Shown: positions 1-8,904 of the stretch, one piece after another
Position numbering within the stretch: the first letter of the stretch is position 1
How the letters are laid out: every line of letters starts with the position of its first letter
NCBI GenBank assembly: GCA_023667345.1
Contig: JAMPAF010000001.1
Span: 62,001 to 126,000 of the forward strand
From: Clostridiales bacterium
Lineage (GTDB): Bacteria; Bacillota; Clostridia; Christensenellales; Borkfalkiaceae
Direction: 5' to 3'
Length of the DNA: 64,000 nucleotides
Notes under the pieces: model-generated
What the model saw: the letters and a program-made list of their open reading frames with translations, nothing else
What the model was told of the DNA's origin: nothing
Databases searched by the model: none
Translations under genes and position numbers: made by a program

Positions 1-74
1 TTGCGCATTCAAAATTCCGCATTTAAGATTATATTACTTTATTATTAAAAAGTAAAGAAAACGGCGGACGATAG

Positions 75-103
75 TTGACACAAACGGCTTAAAATTTTAT
101 AAT
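75..103 (+). promoter_or_regulatory. sigma-A promoter of the YitT gene
   Basis: TTGACA at 75-80 and TATAAT at 98-103 with a 17-bp spacer, a perfect consensus. The expected start of transcription (about 110-111) coincides with the first codon of the gene, so the mRNA would be leaderless or have a leader of about 12 nt. Bases 1-28 before it look like the AT-rich end of a repeat (a CCGCATT unit). Confidence 0.8.
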
Positions 104-110
104 ATAGTAT

Positions 111-1058
111 GTGGAAGAAAATTTGATTAAAGACGGCGGCAACGAGGCGGCAAAGCCCGTTAAACCGAACAAAAAGAAAATCGCGCTGGGTATTTTTGTA
201 AAGTACCTTATTATCACCTTGGGCTGTATTCTGTACGCCACGGGCATATCCCTTTTCGTCGAGCCCGCAAATCTGTCCTCGGGCGGCATGACGGGTATTT
301 CGCTTATCATAAACGCCGTTTCGGGCTTCCCCACCGGCTATCTGTACATTATTTTAAACGTGCCCATGTTCATTTTGGGGCTGATATTCTTCGGGTGGAA
401 ATTCCTTTTGTCCACGGGCTACGCGACGGTAGTTTCGGGTCTTTTGATGCGCCTCGGCAAATTTGCACTTCACAATTGGATTAAACAGCCGTTCACCGAC
501 AACGTTTTGGTAAACGCGGTCGTGGGCGCGGTGCTGTTCGGCATAGGCATGGGGCTCATATTCCGTATGGGCGCGACGACCGCGGGCACGGACGTCATCG
601 TCAAAATTTTAAGAAAGCGCTTCCGCCACATAAAGACGGGTATGATTTCGCTCGTCACCGATATGATAATCGTCGGCTGCTCCTTCTTCGTGCACTACGA
701 TATCAACAAGCTCTTTTACACGGCGTTGCACGTGGTGGTGTTCACGTTGGTTTTCGACTGGGTGCTGTACGGCGGGAATTCGGCAAAGACGGTGTTTATA
801 ATCACCGCGAAAGAAAAGTGCGACGCGGTTATAAAGCGCATTTTAAAGGACATAGATACGGGCGCGACCGTCGTCGACGCAAAGGGCGCGTACACGAAAG
901 ACGAAAAGGTTATGATAATGTGCGTCGTAAAGCCCTTCCTCTATCCCCGTTTGAGGGACGTCGTTCACGAGGAGGACAAAAAGGCGTTTATGATAGTCTC
1001 GTCGGCTAAGGAGATTTACGGCGAGGGCTACCAAAACCCCGAGGACGCGGAATTATAA
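111..1058 (+). CDS. YitT family membrane protein (DUF2179 C-terminal domain)
   Basis: A 315-residue integral membrane protein. After a basic, charged N-terminus of about 25 residues come five to six hydrophobic segments (roughly residues 27-220) of the YitT_membrane type. These are followed by a cytoplasmic C-terminal domain (about 230-305) with the DUF2179 pattern GATVVDAKGAY...D..AF..V..A.E..GEGY. The family is widespread in Firmicutes; its transport or sensing role is not established. The GTG at 111 lies only 8 nt after a consensus -10 box. If it is used, translation is leaderless. A TTG at 123 with a GGAAG 5 nt upstream is an alternative start. An out-of-frame ATG at 109 gives a five-codon frame that ends at 126. 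The gene is monocistronic and closed by the terminator at 1083-1112, shared with the convergent GH43 gene. Confidence 0.9.
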   Translation: MEENLIKDGGNEAAKPVKPNKKKIALGIFVKYLIITLGCILYATGISLFVEPANLSSGGMTGISLIINAVSGFPTGYLYIILNVPMFILGLIFFGWKFLLSTGYATVVSGLLMRLGKFALHNWIKQPFTDNVLVNAVVGAVLFGIGMGLIFRMGATTAGTDVIVKILRKRFRHIKTGMISLVTDMIIVGCSFFVHYDINKLFYTALHVVVFTLVFDWVLYGGNSAKTVFIITAKEKCDAVIKRILKDIDTGATVVDAKGAYTKDEKVMIMCVVKPFLYPRLRDVVHEEDKKAFMIVSSAKEIYGEGYQNPEDAEL

Positions 1059-1082
1059 GTTAATGCGCGATTATGGTAAAAG

Positions 1083-1112
1083 TAAGCCGCGCGGCAATCG
1101 CCGCGCGGCTTA
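1083..1112. terminator. bidirectional hairpin terminator
   Basis: A perfect 13-bp inverted repeat (TAAGCCGCGCGGC, loop AATC, then its complement) between two convergent genes. It is followed by a modest T-rich stretch in both directions. The CCGCGCGG core recurs in other terminators of this window. Confidence 0.75.
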
Positions 1113-1113
1113 T

Positions 1114-2583
1114 TCATTTTATTCTGAAATACTTAATTTCGGCAAAACCGCCGAGAGCGCTCTGCCCCGTATTACGGGCGTATATACCTATTTTTGCGCC
1201 CGTCCATTTGCCCGCAGCCGCCTTAAACGCGTACGGCAGTTTTTTACCGTTTACGGCAAAGACATAATTAAGGTCGTAAATATTTGCGTTTTCGGCAATA
1301 ATATCCATCACGAATTTATTCTTCCGCGTCCGCTTGGAATACAACACTTCCTCACCGCTGCCAAAGCCCTTTTTTAGTTGAATAAATTTCTGCCCGCCCT
1401 GCCTATGTATACATACGTATGCGTAACTTTCGCCCGTGACGGCAAATCCCGCTTCGTCGCCGTCACACGTAAAATTCGTTTCCGTTTCTGTTTCGGCAAC
1501 GAACGAAAGGCGGGTAATCTTCGTCGTGAAAACCTGCGGAACGGCGTTGAGAGCCGCCTCCGAGCGCACGCAGTTTAAACGCAGTGCGCCATCCGACGAA
1601 TACCAGCCCTCGCCCTTGTTTGCGGGGGTTTGCCAGATAAGCGAGAGCTTTCCGCCGGTGAAACCGTCATTTTCGGGTATGGAATAACCCGTCTTGATAT
1701 CCACGGGATATTCCCCGCCGTCAACGGGCGTGCCCGACAAATTTTCGTCGCGCACGTCGCCGCAGATTACCCAGTCATTAAGCCATATTGCGGGCTGTAA
1801 GTGCACTATCCTGCCGTATGTGCGCATATCCTGAAAATGCAAAAACGCCCACTTCCCGTCGGGCAAATCGACGAGCGCGCCCTGATGCGGTCCGTTTATT
1901 ATGCTGTCGTTCTGCATTAAAATCACTTTGCTTTCGTACGGACCGTAAATATCTTTCGAGCGCAGCGCCGTCTGCCAGCCGCTCTTGACTGAACCTGCGG
2001 GCGCGAGTATATAAAAATACTCTCCGTGCCTGTACAGTTTCGGTCCCTCTATCGTGGGATTGATGTCGTGCCCATCGTAAATTACCGTATAACTTTCCGA
2101 TATGCACCCGGTCAAATCTTCGCTGACTTCGTACAGCCCTATACACGAATTAAAGCCCGCGCGGCTTTTGGCGAACGCCACCGCGAGAAAGCATTTGCCG
2201 TCTACCCATATAGGGCACGGGTCTATTATCCCCTTGCCTTTGATAAGCGGACGCAAGGGCGACCATTTGCCGCGGGGGTCAACGCTTTCCGAAACGTAAA
2301 TCCCCTCGTCGGGAAAAGGTATGACGCAGTAATATTTGCCGCCGTAATAGCGGATAGAGGGCGCCCAAGCTCCGTCGCCCGCGCACACCTTATCGAACCG
2401 TTTAAACGGCAGTTCGTCGAAAACGTAGTTTATAAGCTCCCACTCGACTAAATTGCGGGAATGCAGGACGGGCACCCCCGGCGTATAGTTGAAAGACGAC
2501 GCTACCATATAGAAATCTTCCCCGACGCGAATGACGTCGGGGTCGGAATAGTCGGCGCATATTACGGGGTTTGTATAGCGCAT
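1114..2583 (-). CDS. glycoside hydrolase family 43, beta-xylosidase/arabinofuranosidase type
   Basis: A 489-residue GH43 enzyme without a signal peptide, so it probably acts on imported oligosaccharides in the cytoplasm. The five-bladed propeller covers about residues 1-285. The catalytic set is recognisable: base Asp14 (YSDPD), pKa-modulating Asp121 (IIDPCPIW) and acid Glu179 (PTIEGPKLY), with a GPHQG motif near 231 that usually carries a structural histidine. A C-terminal beta-sandwich (about 305-489, DUF1349/concanavalin-like) is typical of xylosidase-like subfamilies. Exact substrate (xylosides or arabinosides) cannot be read from sequence. The start lies 9 nt after the stop of the upstream alcohol dehydrogenase gene, so the two share a transcript. 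Pairing of a glycosidase with an alcohol dehydrogenase suggests sugar fermentation, but the functional link is only positional. Confidence 0.88.
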   Translation of the reverse strand: MRYTNPVICADYSDPDVIRVGEDFYMVASSFNYTPGVPVLHSRNLVEWELINYVFDELPFKRFDKVCAGDGAWAPSIRYYGGKYYCVIPFPDEGIYVSESVDPRGKWSPLRPLIKGKGIIDPCPIWVDGKCFLAVAFAKSRAGFNSCIGLYEVSEDLTGCISESYTVIYDGHDINPTIEGPKLYRHGEYFYILAPAGSVKSGWQTALRSKDIYGPYESKVILMQNDSIINGPHQGALVDLPDGKWAFLHFQDMRTYGRIVHLQPAIWLNDWVICGDVRDENLSGTPVDGGEYPVDIKTGYSIPENDGFTGGKLSLIWQTPANKGEGWYSSDGALRLNCVRSEAALNAVPQVFTTKITRLSFVAETETETNFTCDGDEAGFAVTGESYAYVCIHRQGGQKFIQLKKGFGSGEEVLYSKRTRKNKFVMDIIAENANIYDLNYVFAVNGKKLPYAFKAAAGKWTGAKIGIYARNTGQSALGGFAEIKYFRIK

Positions 2584-2592
2584 TTTATCTCC

Positions 2593-3771
2593 TTACAGTG
2601 CGGCGGTATAAATCGCCAAAGCGTCGCTCTCTTTAATTTTTTTGCAACTGCCCTTTTCGCCGCCATTGTTTTCAGCCCACTTTTTTGCCATAAGCTTCAA
2701 TTCTTCGTCCGAAGGGTCCGCCCCCAGCCCCTTTACCGAGGTGGGAAGACCTAAGCTTGCAAACCACTCCTCGCACGCCTCTATGCCCTTTAACGCAAGC
2801 TCCTCACGCGTGCCATTGGGGCGCACGCCCATAACCTGCACTGCGAATTTATGAAAGCGGTTTAAGCAATTTTTGTAGACGTAGCGCGCCCAAGTGCCCC
2901 AAACCGCCGTGAGCGACGCGCCGTGCGCCGCGTCGTACATAGCCGAAAGCTCGTGCCCCAAAGAGTGCGTTACCCAGTCGCCGCCGTCGGTGCCGCACGA
3001 CATGAGCCCGTTGTGCGAAAGACTGCCCGCCCACATCAATTCGGCGCGCGCCTTTAAATCGTCGGGCTTTTTTGCAACCTTTTTCGACGCGGCGATAACC
3101 GTCGTCATGAGCGCCTCGGCGACGCTGTCGGTCAAAGCTAAATTTTCGCCGCTGTTTAAGTACCTTTCCGCCGTGTGCATGAATATGTCCGCGCACCCGC
3201 AAGCCGTGGGATAGGGCGGCACCGACACGGTGAGTTCGGGATTTAATACCGCAAAGACGGGGCGGGAAAGTTCGGCGTTGCGCCCCCTTTTGACCTGCGT
3301 TTTGTCGTTGGTTATAACCGACGACTTACTCATTTCGCTGCCCGCCGCCGCGACCGTCAAGACGACGCCCACGGGAACAGTCTTGTCGGGCGTGCGCTTT
3401 TCCTCGTAAAAATCCCACACGTCGCCGCCGCACGCCGCGCCCATGCCGATAGCCTTTGCGCTGTCGATAACGCTTCCGCCGCCGACCGCCAAAATAAAGT
3501 CGACGCCCTCCGCCTTGCACAGCTCTATCCCCTCGTACACGAGCGAAAGGCGCGGGTTGGGCTTGACGCCGCCGAGCTCCGCGATTTTAACGCCCGCGCG
3601 TTCGAGCGACCACTTTACCCGCTTTATAAGTCCGCTTTTAACCGCACTGCCGCTTCCGTAGTGCAACAGAACGCACTTACAACCGAGCTCCGAGATTATT
3701 TCGGAAAGTTTTTCGTCGCTGTCCGTGCCGAAATACACTTTGGTAGGCGTGTTGTAGACAAAAGAATTCAT
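2593..3771 (-). CDS. iron-containing alcohol dehydrogenase, YqhD/butanol dehydrogenase type
   Basis: A 392-residue group III alcohol dehydrogenase that reduces aldehydes to alcohols with NAD(P)H in the cytoplasm. The nucleotide-binding GGGSVIDSAK is at about 97-106. The metal ligands fit Asp195, His199, His269 and His283 (motifs CADIFMHTAE and HSLGHE...DAAHG), with the 14-residue spacing between the last two histidines seen in the family. Length is normal (380-390 residues). Order of motifs and the SGTDGGDWVTH region resemble YqhD/BdhA rather than AdhE. An excellent ribosome site (GGAGGG) lies 9 nt before the ATG, and a promoter lies at 3800-3828. It is the first gene of a two-gene operon with the GH43 glycosidase. 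Confidence 0.9.
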   Translation of the reverse strand: MNSFVYNTPTKVYFGTDSDEKLSEIISELGCKCVLLHYGSGSAVKSGLIKRVKWSLERAGVKIAELGGVKPNPRLSLVYEGIELCKAEGVDFILAVGGGSVIDSAKAIGMGAACGGDVWDFYEEKRTPDKTVPVGVVLTVAAAGSEMSKSSVITNDKTQVKRGRNAELSRPVFAVLNPELTVSVPPYPTACGCADIFMHTAERYLNSGENLALTDSVAEALMTTVIAASKKVAKKPDDLKARAELMWAGSLSHNGLMSCGTDGGDWVTHSLGHELSAMYDAAHGASLTAVWGTWARYVYKNCLNRFHKFAVQVMGVRPNGTREELALKGIEACEEWFASLGLPTSVKGLGADPSDEELKLMAKKWAENNGGEKGSCKKIKESDALAIYTAAL

Positions 3772-3799
3772 ATTAAAGTTCCCTCCGTATCATAGCAAT

Positions 3800-3828
3800 A
3801 TAATAACATAAAACCGCGGCATAATCAA
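3800..3828 (-). promoter_or_regulatory. promoter of the alcohol dehydrogenase/GH43 operon
   Basis: On the minus strand TTGATT (3823-3828), a 17-bp spacer and TATTAT (3800-3805). It is back to back with the plus-strand promoter at 3838-3866; the two -35 boxes are 9 bp apart, so the pair may be co-regulated. Confidence 0.7.
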
Positions 3829-3837
3829 TAGTTGCAA

Positions 3838-3866
3838 TTGACTTTTTTCCCGCGCAAGGGTATAAT
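3838..3866 (+). promoter_or_regulatory. promoter of the asparaginase gene
   Basis: TTGACT (3838-3843), 17-bp spacer, TATAAT (3861-3866). A repeat element begins immediately after the -10 box, so the leader of the asparaginase mRNA (about 240 nt) would consist almost wholly of repeat sequence. Confidence 0.8.
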
Positions 3867-4090
3867 TTAAATTAAGAATTAAGAATGCAGAATTAAGAAT
3901 GATAACCCCCATCACCCGCAAAGCGGGAGCTTCCCCCTTAAAAAGGGGTAAGCCTTGAGTTGCGCGTTACCCTCGCCTTCCACTTTGAAGGGGAAGGTGG
4001 CTGCGTAAGCAGACGGAAGAGGTTGGTTCAATTTATTATTCATTAGCATAATTCTTAATTCTTAATTCTGAATTCTGAATTCCGAATTAT
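3867..4090 (+). repeat. intergenic hairpin repeat, asparaginase leader copy
   Basis: AT-rich iterated units (ATTAAGAATTAAGAATGCAG and relatives) form the left end, and complementary units (ATTCTTAATTCTGAATTC) the right end. Inside lie a block with hairpin CCCGC-AAA-GCGGG (3915-3927) next to CTTCCCCC, and a second block GGAAGGTGG with hairpin CTGC-GTAA-GCAG (4001-4012) followed by ACGGAAGAGG. It fills most of the gap 3772-4110. I see no gene in that gap. Confidence 0.8.
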
Positions 4091-4110
4091 TCTTAAAATC
4101 GAGGTATGAA

Positions 4111-5145
4111 ATGGCAAAAAACAAAATCTGCGTAATATTTACGGGCGGCACCATAGGGAGCGACTACGGCGAAAAAAACCTCGCTTTGAGCGGCGCAAGC
4201 CGAAAGATGCTTATTGAAAAATACCGCGAAACGGCGGGCGAAAACGTAACCTTCGACGTGCTTTCGCCCATAAACATTTTAAGCGAGAACGTGCAGAAAA
4301 GCGACCTTAAAAAGCTTTACGACTGCATAAAGAGCGTAAATTACGGCGACTACGACGGCATAATCGTCACCCACGGCACGGACACACTGTGCTTCACCGT
4401 AAACTGGCTGAGCTTTGTTTTATGCAATATCCCCGTTCCCCTCGTGGTGGTTTCCGCACTGTACCCTTTGACCGACAGACGCTCGAACGGCGTAAAAAAT
4501 TTTACGGGCGCGGTCACTTTCATACAAAAATCGGGTCCCCGCGGCGTATACTGCGCGTTCGCCAACGACAGCGAAAACTGCAAAATTCACTTGGGCAGCC
4601 GCCTTGTGTACCCCGACGAGATTAACGGTTTTTACCACAGCGCGCTCGGTGAGCACTTTGCCGAAATCTGCGGCGGCGAGGTAATCTATAACCCCTCGCC
4701 CCTGCTGCCGACGGCGGAGGAGATAGCCGCCAACCCCGCAAAGCCCGTGAGCGAAAAGCTATGCGACGAAATTATGCTTATAACAATGCGCTCACTTTTA
4801 AACTTTGCCGTGTACGACTTTTCGAAAACCAAGCCCAAAGCCGTGATTGTGGAGCTTTCGCACAGCGGCACTGTGTGCACCGAGGGTGAGGAGCTGAACT
4901 TTAAACGCTTTGCCGCCTACTGCAACGCGTGCGGCGTACCCGTAGTGCTCGCGCCCGTAATGAGCAGAGCGGGCGTATATGCGAGCATGGCGGACATCCC
5001 CGCAAACGTAATCTTTGCGTACGATATCACCGTCGAAACCACAATCGTAAAGGTTATGAGCGCGCTCGGCGCATCCCTCGCTCCCGACGCATATTTCGGG
5101 CGCGATATCGCGTTCGAAAAAATCGGCTTCCCCGTATCCGAATAA
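4111..5145 (+). CDS. ansA: type I-like L-asparaginase
   Basis: A 344-residue asparaginase/glutaminase-fold amidohydrolase that converts asparagine to aspartate and ammonia. There is no signal peptide, which fits a cytoplasmic type I enzyme. Both catalytic segments are present: TGGTIGS with Thr14 as nucleophile, and THGTDT at 87-92 with Thr90 and Asp91; Lys140 (FIQKSGP) fits the conserved lysine of the second triad. The C-terminal domain includes SRAGVYASMADIP, close to the usual SRxxxG region. Length is normal. A GAGG site lies a few bases before the ATG. The gene stands alone, with a promoter at 3838-3866 and a repeat as its leader. The symbol is by family; glutaminase activity or another amide substrate cannot be excluded. 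Confidence 0.88.
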   Translation: MAKNKICVIFTGGTIGSDYGEKNLALSGASRKMLIEKYRETAGENVTFDVLSPINILSENVQKSDLKKLYDCIKSVNYGDYDGIIVTHGTDTLCFTVNWLSFVLCNIPVPLVVVSALYPLTDRRSNGVKNFTGAVTFIQKSGPRGVYCAFANDSENCKIHLGSRLVYPDEINGFYHSALGEHFAEICGGEVIYNPSPLLPTAEEIAANPAKPVSEKLCDEIMLITMRSLLNFAVYDFSKTKPKAVIVELSHSGTVCTEGEELNFKRFAAYCNACGVPVVLAPVMSRAGVYASMADIPANVIFAYDITVETTIVKVMSALGASLAPDAYFGRDIAFEKIGFPVSE

Positions 5146-5241
5146 TATACATTTATGCGAATATCTGCCGCATAAACACAGCTTAATACGCATATAAAAT
5201 TTATTTATACCTTAAATTTGCGCGCGCGGGCGCATAATTCA

Positions 5242-5270
5242 TTGACTTTTATATAACCATATTATAAAAT
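5242..5270 (+). promoter_or_regulatory. promoter of the thioredoxin-like lipoprotein gene
   Basis: TTGACT (5242-5247), 17-bp spacer, TAAAAT (5265-5270). Start of transcription near 5277 gives a leader of about 40 nt with an AAGGAAAG ribosome site (near 5302) before the ATG at 5317. Between 5146 and 5241 there is only a weak hairpin (TTTATGCG/CGCATAAA, near 5152-5176) and no gene. Confidence 0.65.
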
Positions 5271-5316
5271 AGAGGTGCTTTACGGACAGAGAAGTCCGTA
5301 TTAAGGAAAGACTGTT

Positions 5317-8300
5317 ATGAGAAAATTCACCAAAATTATAGCGGCGGCGACCGCGGTATTGCTTACGCTCGGCGTTGCGGGTTGCGACAAGAGCTCGGGC
5401 GGAACACCGGTCACCTACCCCGCCTATATCAACTCCACCGACACGGGCGGAGGCGAACAGCAGGTAAGCGAAAAATACGTTGTAAACGTGCTTTCGCAGG
5501 GCGGGCTTAAACTCGACGGCGTGCAGGTTCTGCTTAAAAGGGGCTCGCAGGAATTGAGGCGCGGCATATCCAAAGCGGGTAAAATAGAGTTCGGCGTATC
5601 CCTCGGAAGCTACGATTTGGTTGTGGACGAGAGCACCCTTCCCGCGGGCTACTATCTGCCCGAGGGCGTGAGCTATTCCACCAACCCCGACAGGCGCGAC
5701 GAGATTACCATAAGGCTCCCCTCGCGCGTGCTCAGTTCGGCGTCCGCCGTTAAATCGTACGCGCCGGGCAACATTATGAACGACTTTACGTTCACCGACG
5801 TAGACAACAACAAGCACACTCTTTCCACGCTGTTGCAGACCAAAAAGGCAGTAATTTTAAACTTTTTCTACTGCGACTGCTCGGCTTGTAACGCAGAATT
5901 CCCCTACCTGCAAACGGCTTACGCCAACAGGTCGTCGAGCGCGAACGATATCGAAATTCTCGGCATCTGCACCACCGGTATGCAGGACACCGACACGGAC
6001 GTCGGCAACAAAAAACTCGAATTTAACCTCACGTTCCCCGTCGGGCTCGACAGAATAGGTCTTTGCACGGCGTTCGGCGTTACGGCGTACCCCACCACCG
6101 TCGTTATCGACAGGTACGGCATGATTGCGTCGAGGGAAACGGGCGGTCAGCCCACCACCACTTACTGGAACCAGCTCTTCAATAATTTCGCTTCGTCGAG
6201 CTACGTGCAGAATATTACCGCGAGCGGCGGCAACGGCGGCGGCAGTCAGAGCGGCGAGCTTATGAAGCCCGAAGTTTCTATGCCCTCTTCGTTAGAGTTA
6301 CAGCAAGCCGCGCTCGACGAACACGTAACCGCGACTTTTACGGCGGAGGACGACGAGTATTCTTGGCCTTGGATTACGGGTTCGGACGCGGACGGCAGCT
6401 ATATCTGCTCTTCCAACTCTTCGAAAACGCTTGAAAAACCCACCGACAACTCCTACGCGATAGTGCATGCGAATATCAATATGGAAGCAAATCAGTTGCT
6501 CTCGTTCCAGTACTTCGTTTCGTCCGAGGTCAATTCGGACTATCTGTACGTACTTTTGGACGGCATGCAGATGAACACGGGCTATTCGGGCGGCGACGGC
6601 AAGTGGCACGACGTGAATCTGTACGTTTCCGACCGTAAAAAGACCGTCGACCTTGCGTTCGTTTACATTAAGGACGCGGGCGACCCCGACACGGGCACGG
6701 GCGACGATATTGCAAAGATTAGAAACATAAGCGTTGTAGACGCGTCGACGGAGACGGTTACGAGCTCGCTCGACGTTATGCGCGACTGCGCTTCGGGCTC
6801 GACCAACGGCAACAAATACGCCAACTACGTTGACTGCGAGCTTAATCCCGACGACGGCTACTACCATACGGTAAAGGAAAGAGAAGAGGGCGGCGCGGTT
6901 AAAATCTGGGGTCCGCTTGTCTATATGACGATAAACCAGCTTACCCCTTGGAGCGAACTGCACGGTTCCACGATGGCGAGCAGCGACGGCACCTCGTACC
7001 CCTCCACCATTTTCAGAATTACTGAGGACAGGTACTTAACGACGAGGGAGACGGAGACCGCCACCGAAATCAAGGTTACCATAGGCGGCAAGGACTACAC
7101 CGAGACCTACACCGACTACGTGCTTATTATGAACTATATGCCCGCTCCCTACTACCTTATCCCCGTAACGGAGCCCTTAAAGAACTGGGCGACGGCGATT
7201 GTAAGCGACTTGAAGCTCGGCTCTGCGGGCGAAAACGAGTGGTTGGAATTCTGCTATTACTACGACCATTACGGTCCCAAGCACGACGAGGCAGGCGGCG
7301 ACGGCGCAACCTGCAACGTCGACGAGGACTACACGAGGGGCGTGACCAGATACAACGCCTACACCGCCTATGCAAAGGGCGCGGAAGAGCTTGAAGATAC
7401 AACCTCCGAGACGTACAGCGAGTTCGGCAGAAACAAGGCGATAATAAACTATCCTCTGCAACTCGTGCACAACGGTTCGTACTACAAGTTCAAGGCAGAC
7501 AAGGCGGGCGTATATCAGATACGTTCGTATACCGACAACTGCTCGCCCGCTGTCGACAGCACGAGCGAAAACGTAAACGAGTACGTCACCGCGGCGCCCA
7601 AAATTCTTGTATACGATAAAGACGGCGAATTTATCGCGATGGAAGACGACGTTCTCGATTTCGACGCCTATACCGGCGCGGAAGTTTACGAAGGCTTCAA
7701 CATGTACGTTACACTGGACGAAAATCAGGAGGTCTACCTGTACCTTGCGACGACGTCGGGAACCAAATCGTACTACGACTTTGAAATCGAGTACAAGGGC
7801 GAAACCTATCAGACAATGATGATTGCCTCGACGGGCGGCGGCGCCTGGACCTGGATAGATTTGCCCAACGGCGGTCAGATGTTTACCTACATCGGCGTAG
7901 AATACGCAACCGCCGACGTGTACAGCGAAGACACGCATGAAATGGAAACCCGCTACTTCGCGCTCGGCAAAGACGGCAAGGCGGACCTCGACCAGCCCAT
8001 ATATATCGACTTTATTTACACCAGCTTCTATATGAGCGACATAGTCGGCTATAACTACCAGACGCTCGAATATATAATCAGGGACAACGGGTTTATTAAG
8101 TACGTTCAGGACGGCATCGAGGAAGCACACCCCAAAATGCAGGAGTACCTCGGCGACGCGCTTAAAAAGGACCCCCAAGACCCGACCTACGGTCTTATTC
8201 CCGCAAACGAGAAAATCGTCGGATATCTGAACGCGCTTATCGACCAGAATGCCGGCGGCGCGGGCGAGGGCAACGGCTGGCTTGCGTTTGCGGCATACTA

Positions 8301-8319
8301 CGCAAAAATAGGCAAATAA
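5317..8319 (+). CDS. large lipoprotein with a thioredoxin-like (TlpA/redoxin) domain
   Basis: A 1000-residue exported lipoprotein: signal peptide with lipobox ending at Cys23 (GVAGC). Residues 50-140 look like a carboxypeptidase-regulatory/prealbumin-like beta sandwich. Residues 147-295 are a thioredoxin fold with active site Cys188-Ser-Ala-Cys191 inside FFYCDCSACN and a cis-proline segment AYPTTVVIDRYG (Pro259). The rest (about 310-1000) is beta-rich with Asp/Tyr/Thr-rich segments; two stretches, near 325-470 and 710-850, resemble carbohydrate-binding or pre-peptidase-type sandwiches, but I do not recognise a family. It probably reduces or isomerises disulfides outside the membrane, fed by the membrane proteins encoded at 9716-12695; that partnership is an inference. 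The next gene starts 31 nt downstream on the same transcript. Confidence 0.75.
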   Translation: MRKFTKIIAAATAVLLTLGVAGCDKSSGGTPVTYPAYINSTDTGGGEQQVSEKYVVNVLSQGGLKLDGVQVLLKRGSQELRRGISKAGKIEFGVSLGSYDLVVDESTLPAGYYLPEGVSYSTNPDRRDEITIRLPSRVLSSASAVKSYAPGNIMNDFTFTDVDNNKHTLSTLLQTKKAVILNFFYCDCSACNAEFPYLQTAYANRSSSANDIEILGICTTGMQDTDTDVGNKKLEFNLTFPVGLDRIGLCTAFGVTAYPTTVVIDRYGMIASRETGGQPTTTYWNQLFNNFASSSYVQNITASGGNGGGSQSGELMKPEVSMPSSLELQQAALDEHVTATFTAEDDEYSWPWITGSDADGSYICSSNSSKTLEKPTDNSYAIVHANINMEANQLLSFQYFVSSEVNSDYLYVLLDGMQMNTGYSGGDGKWHDVNLYVSDRKKTVDLAFVYIKDAGDPDTGTGDDIAKIRNISVVDASTETVTSSLDVMRDCASGSTNGNKYANYVDCELNPDDGYYHTVKEREEGGAVKIWGPLVYMTINQLTPWSELHGSTMASSDGTSYPSTIFRITEDRYLTTRETETATEIKVTIGGKDYTETYTDYVLIMNYMPAPYYLIPVTEPLKNWATAIVSDLKLGSAGENEWLEFCYYYDHYGPKHDEAGGDGATCNVDEDYTRGVTRYNAYTAYAKGAEELEDTTSETYSEFGRNKAIINYPLQLVHNGSYYKFKADKAGVYQIRSYTDNCSPAVDSTSENVNEYVTAAPKILVYDKDGEFIAMEDDVLDFDAYTGAEVYEGFNMYVTLDENQEVYLYLATTSGTKSYYDFEIEYKGETYQTMMIASTGGGAWTWIDLPNGGQMFTYIGVEYATADVYSEDTHEMETRYFALGKDGKADLDQPIYIDFIYTSFYMSDIVGYNYQTLEYIIRDNGFIKYVQDGIEEAHPKMQEYLGDALKKDPQDPTYGLIPANEKIVGYLNALIDQNAGGAGEGNGWLAFAAYYAKIGK

Positions 8320-8350
8320 CTTAAAACCAATTACAAAAAGGAGATAAATT

Positions 8351-8806
8351 ATGAAAAAATTTTTAAAGCTTATTGCGCTTGCGGCGATTACCGTGGCGGC
8401 GGCGTTGGCTTGCGTGTTTGCGGGCTGCAACAGCAGCGGCGAAACCAAGTCGGACTATAACTTTACGATTGTGTACGAGGGCGGCGATAAGGACGGCAAA
8501 GCGGTCAACGGCAACACCGACGGCAAAAACGGCGGCAAGGTTGCAACGCAGATTTGTCTTGACGCGCAAGGCGGCGGTTGCGTACCCCTTAGTATGAGCG
8601 ATATTTATCCTTCTTCGGGCGGAAAGCTTTACCTTTCGCAGGCAAAGATAAACGAACTTTTCACAGGTATAGAAGGCGTTACGCCCGGCGAGGACGTTAC
8701 CCACTTCTACTTCCACGCAATGAATATCCCCGGCTATAAGAGCGACTGCGTTGTCGAGGTAAACGGCAAGGGCGATTACACTGTGAAAGTCGTACTCGAC
8801 AACTGA
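8351..8806 (+). CDS. small lipoprotein of unknown function
   Basis: A 151-residue lipoprotein with a signal peptide and lipobox VFAGC (Cys26). The mature part is Gly/Asp/Lys-rich at first (residues 40-65) and then has a short beta-rich domain with two cysteines (CLDAQGGGC, near 70-78) and one more near 137. It has a good AAGGAG site 8-9 nt before the ATG and follows the thioredoxin-like lipoprotein gene with a 31-nt gap, so both are co-transcribed. The C-x7-C pair next to a thiol-redox lipoprotein makes it a possible substrate or partner of that protein; this is speculative. I do not recognise a family. Confidence 0.7.
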   Translation: MKKFLKLIALAAITVAAALACVFAGCNSSGETKSDYNFTIVYEGGDKDGKAVNGNTDGKNGGKVATQICLDAQGGGCVPLSMSDIYPSSGGKLYLSQAKINELFTGIEGVTPGEDVTHFYFHAMNIPGYKSDCVVEVNGKGDYTVKVVLDN

Positions 8807-8869
8807 TAGGCAACGAAAAAGGTTGAAATATTAAAAGAAAGAGGTTGAAACGTTAAAAGAAATTATAAT

Positions 8870-8900
8870 ACCGCCCCGCGCACTGTGTGCGCGGGGCGGT
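8870..8900 (+). terminator. terminator of the redox lipoprotein pair
   Basis: Stem of 14 bp (ACCGCCCCGCGCAC and its complement, loop TGT) followed by TTTCCTTCC, about 65 nt after the stop codon at 8806. Confidence 0.8.
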
Positions 8901-8904
8901 TTCC

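Noticed and set aside
3867..4090. CRISPR array
   Set aside because: Repeats are long, unequally spaced, in both orientations and scattered between genes; there are no spacers of even length and no cas genes.
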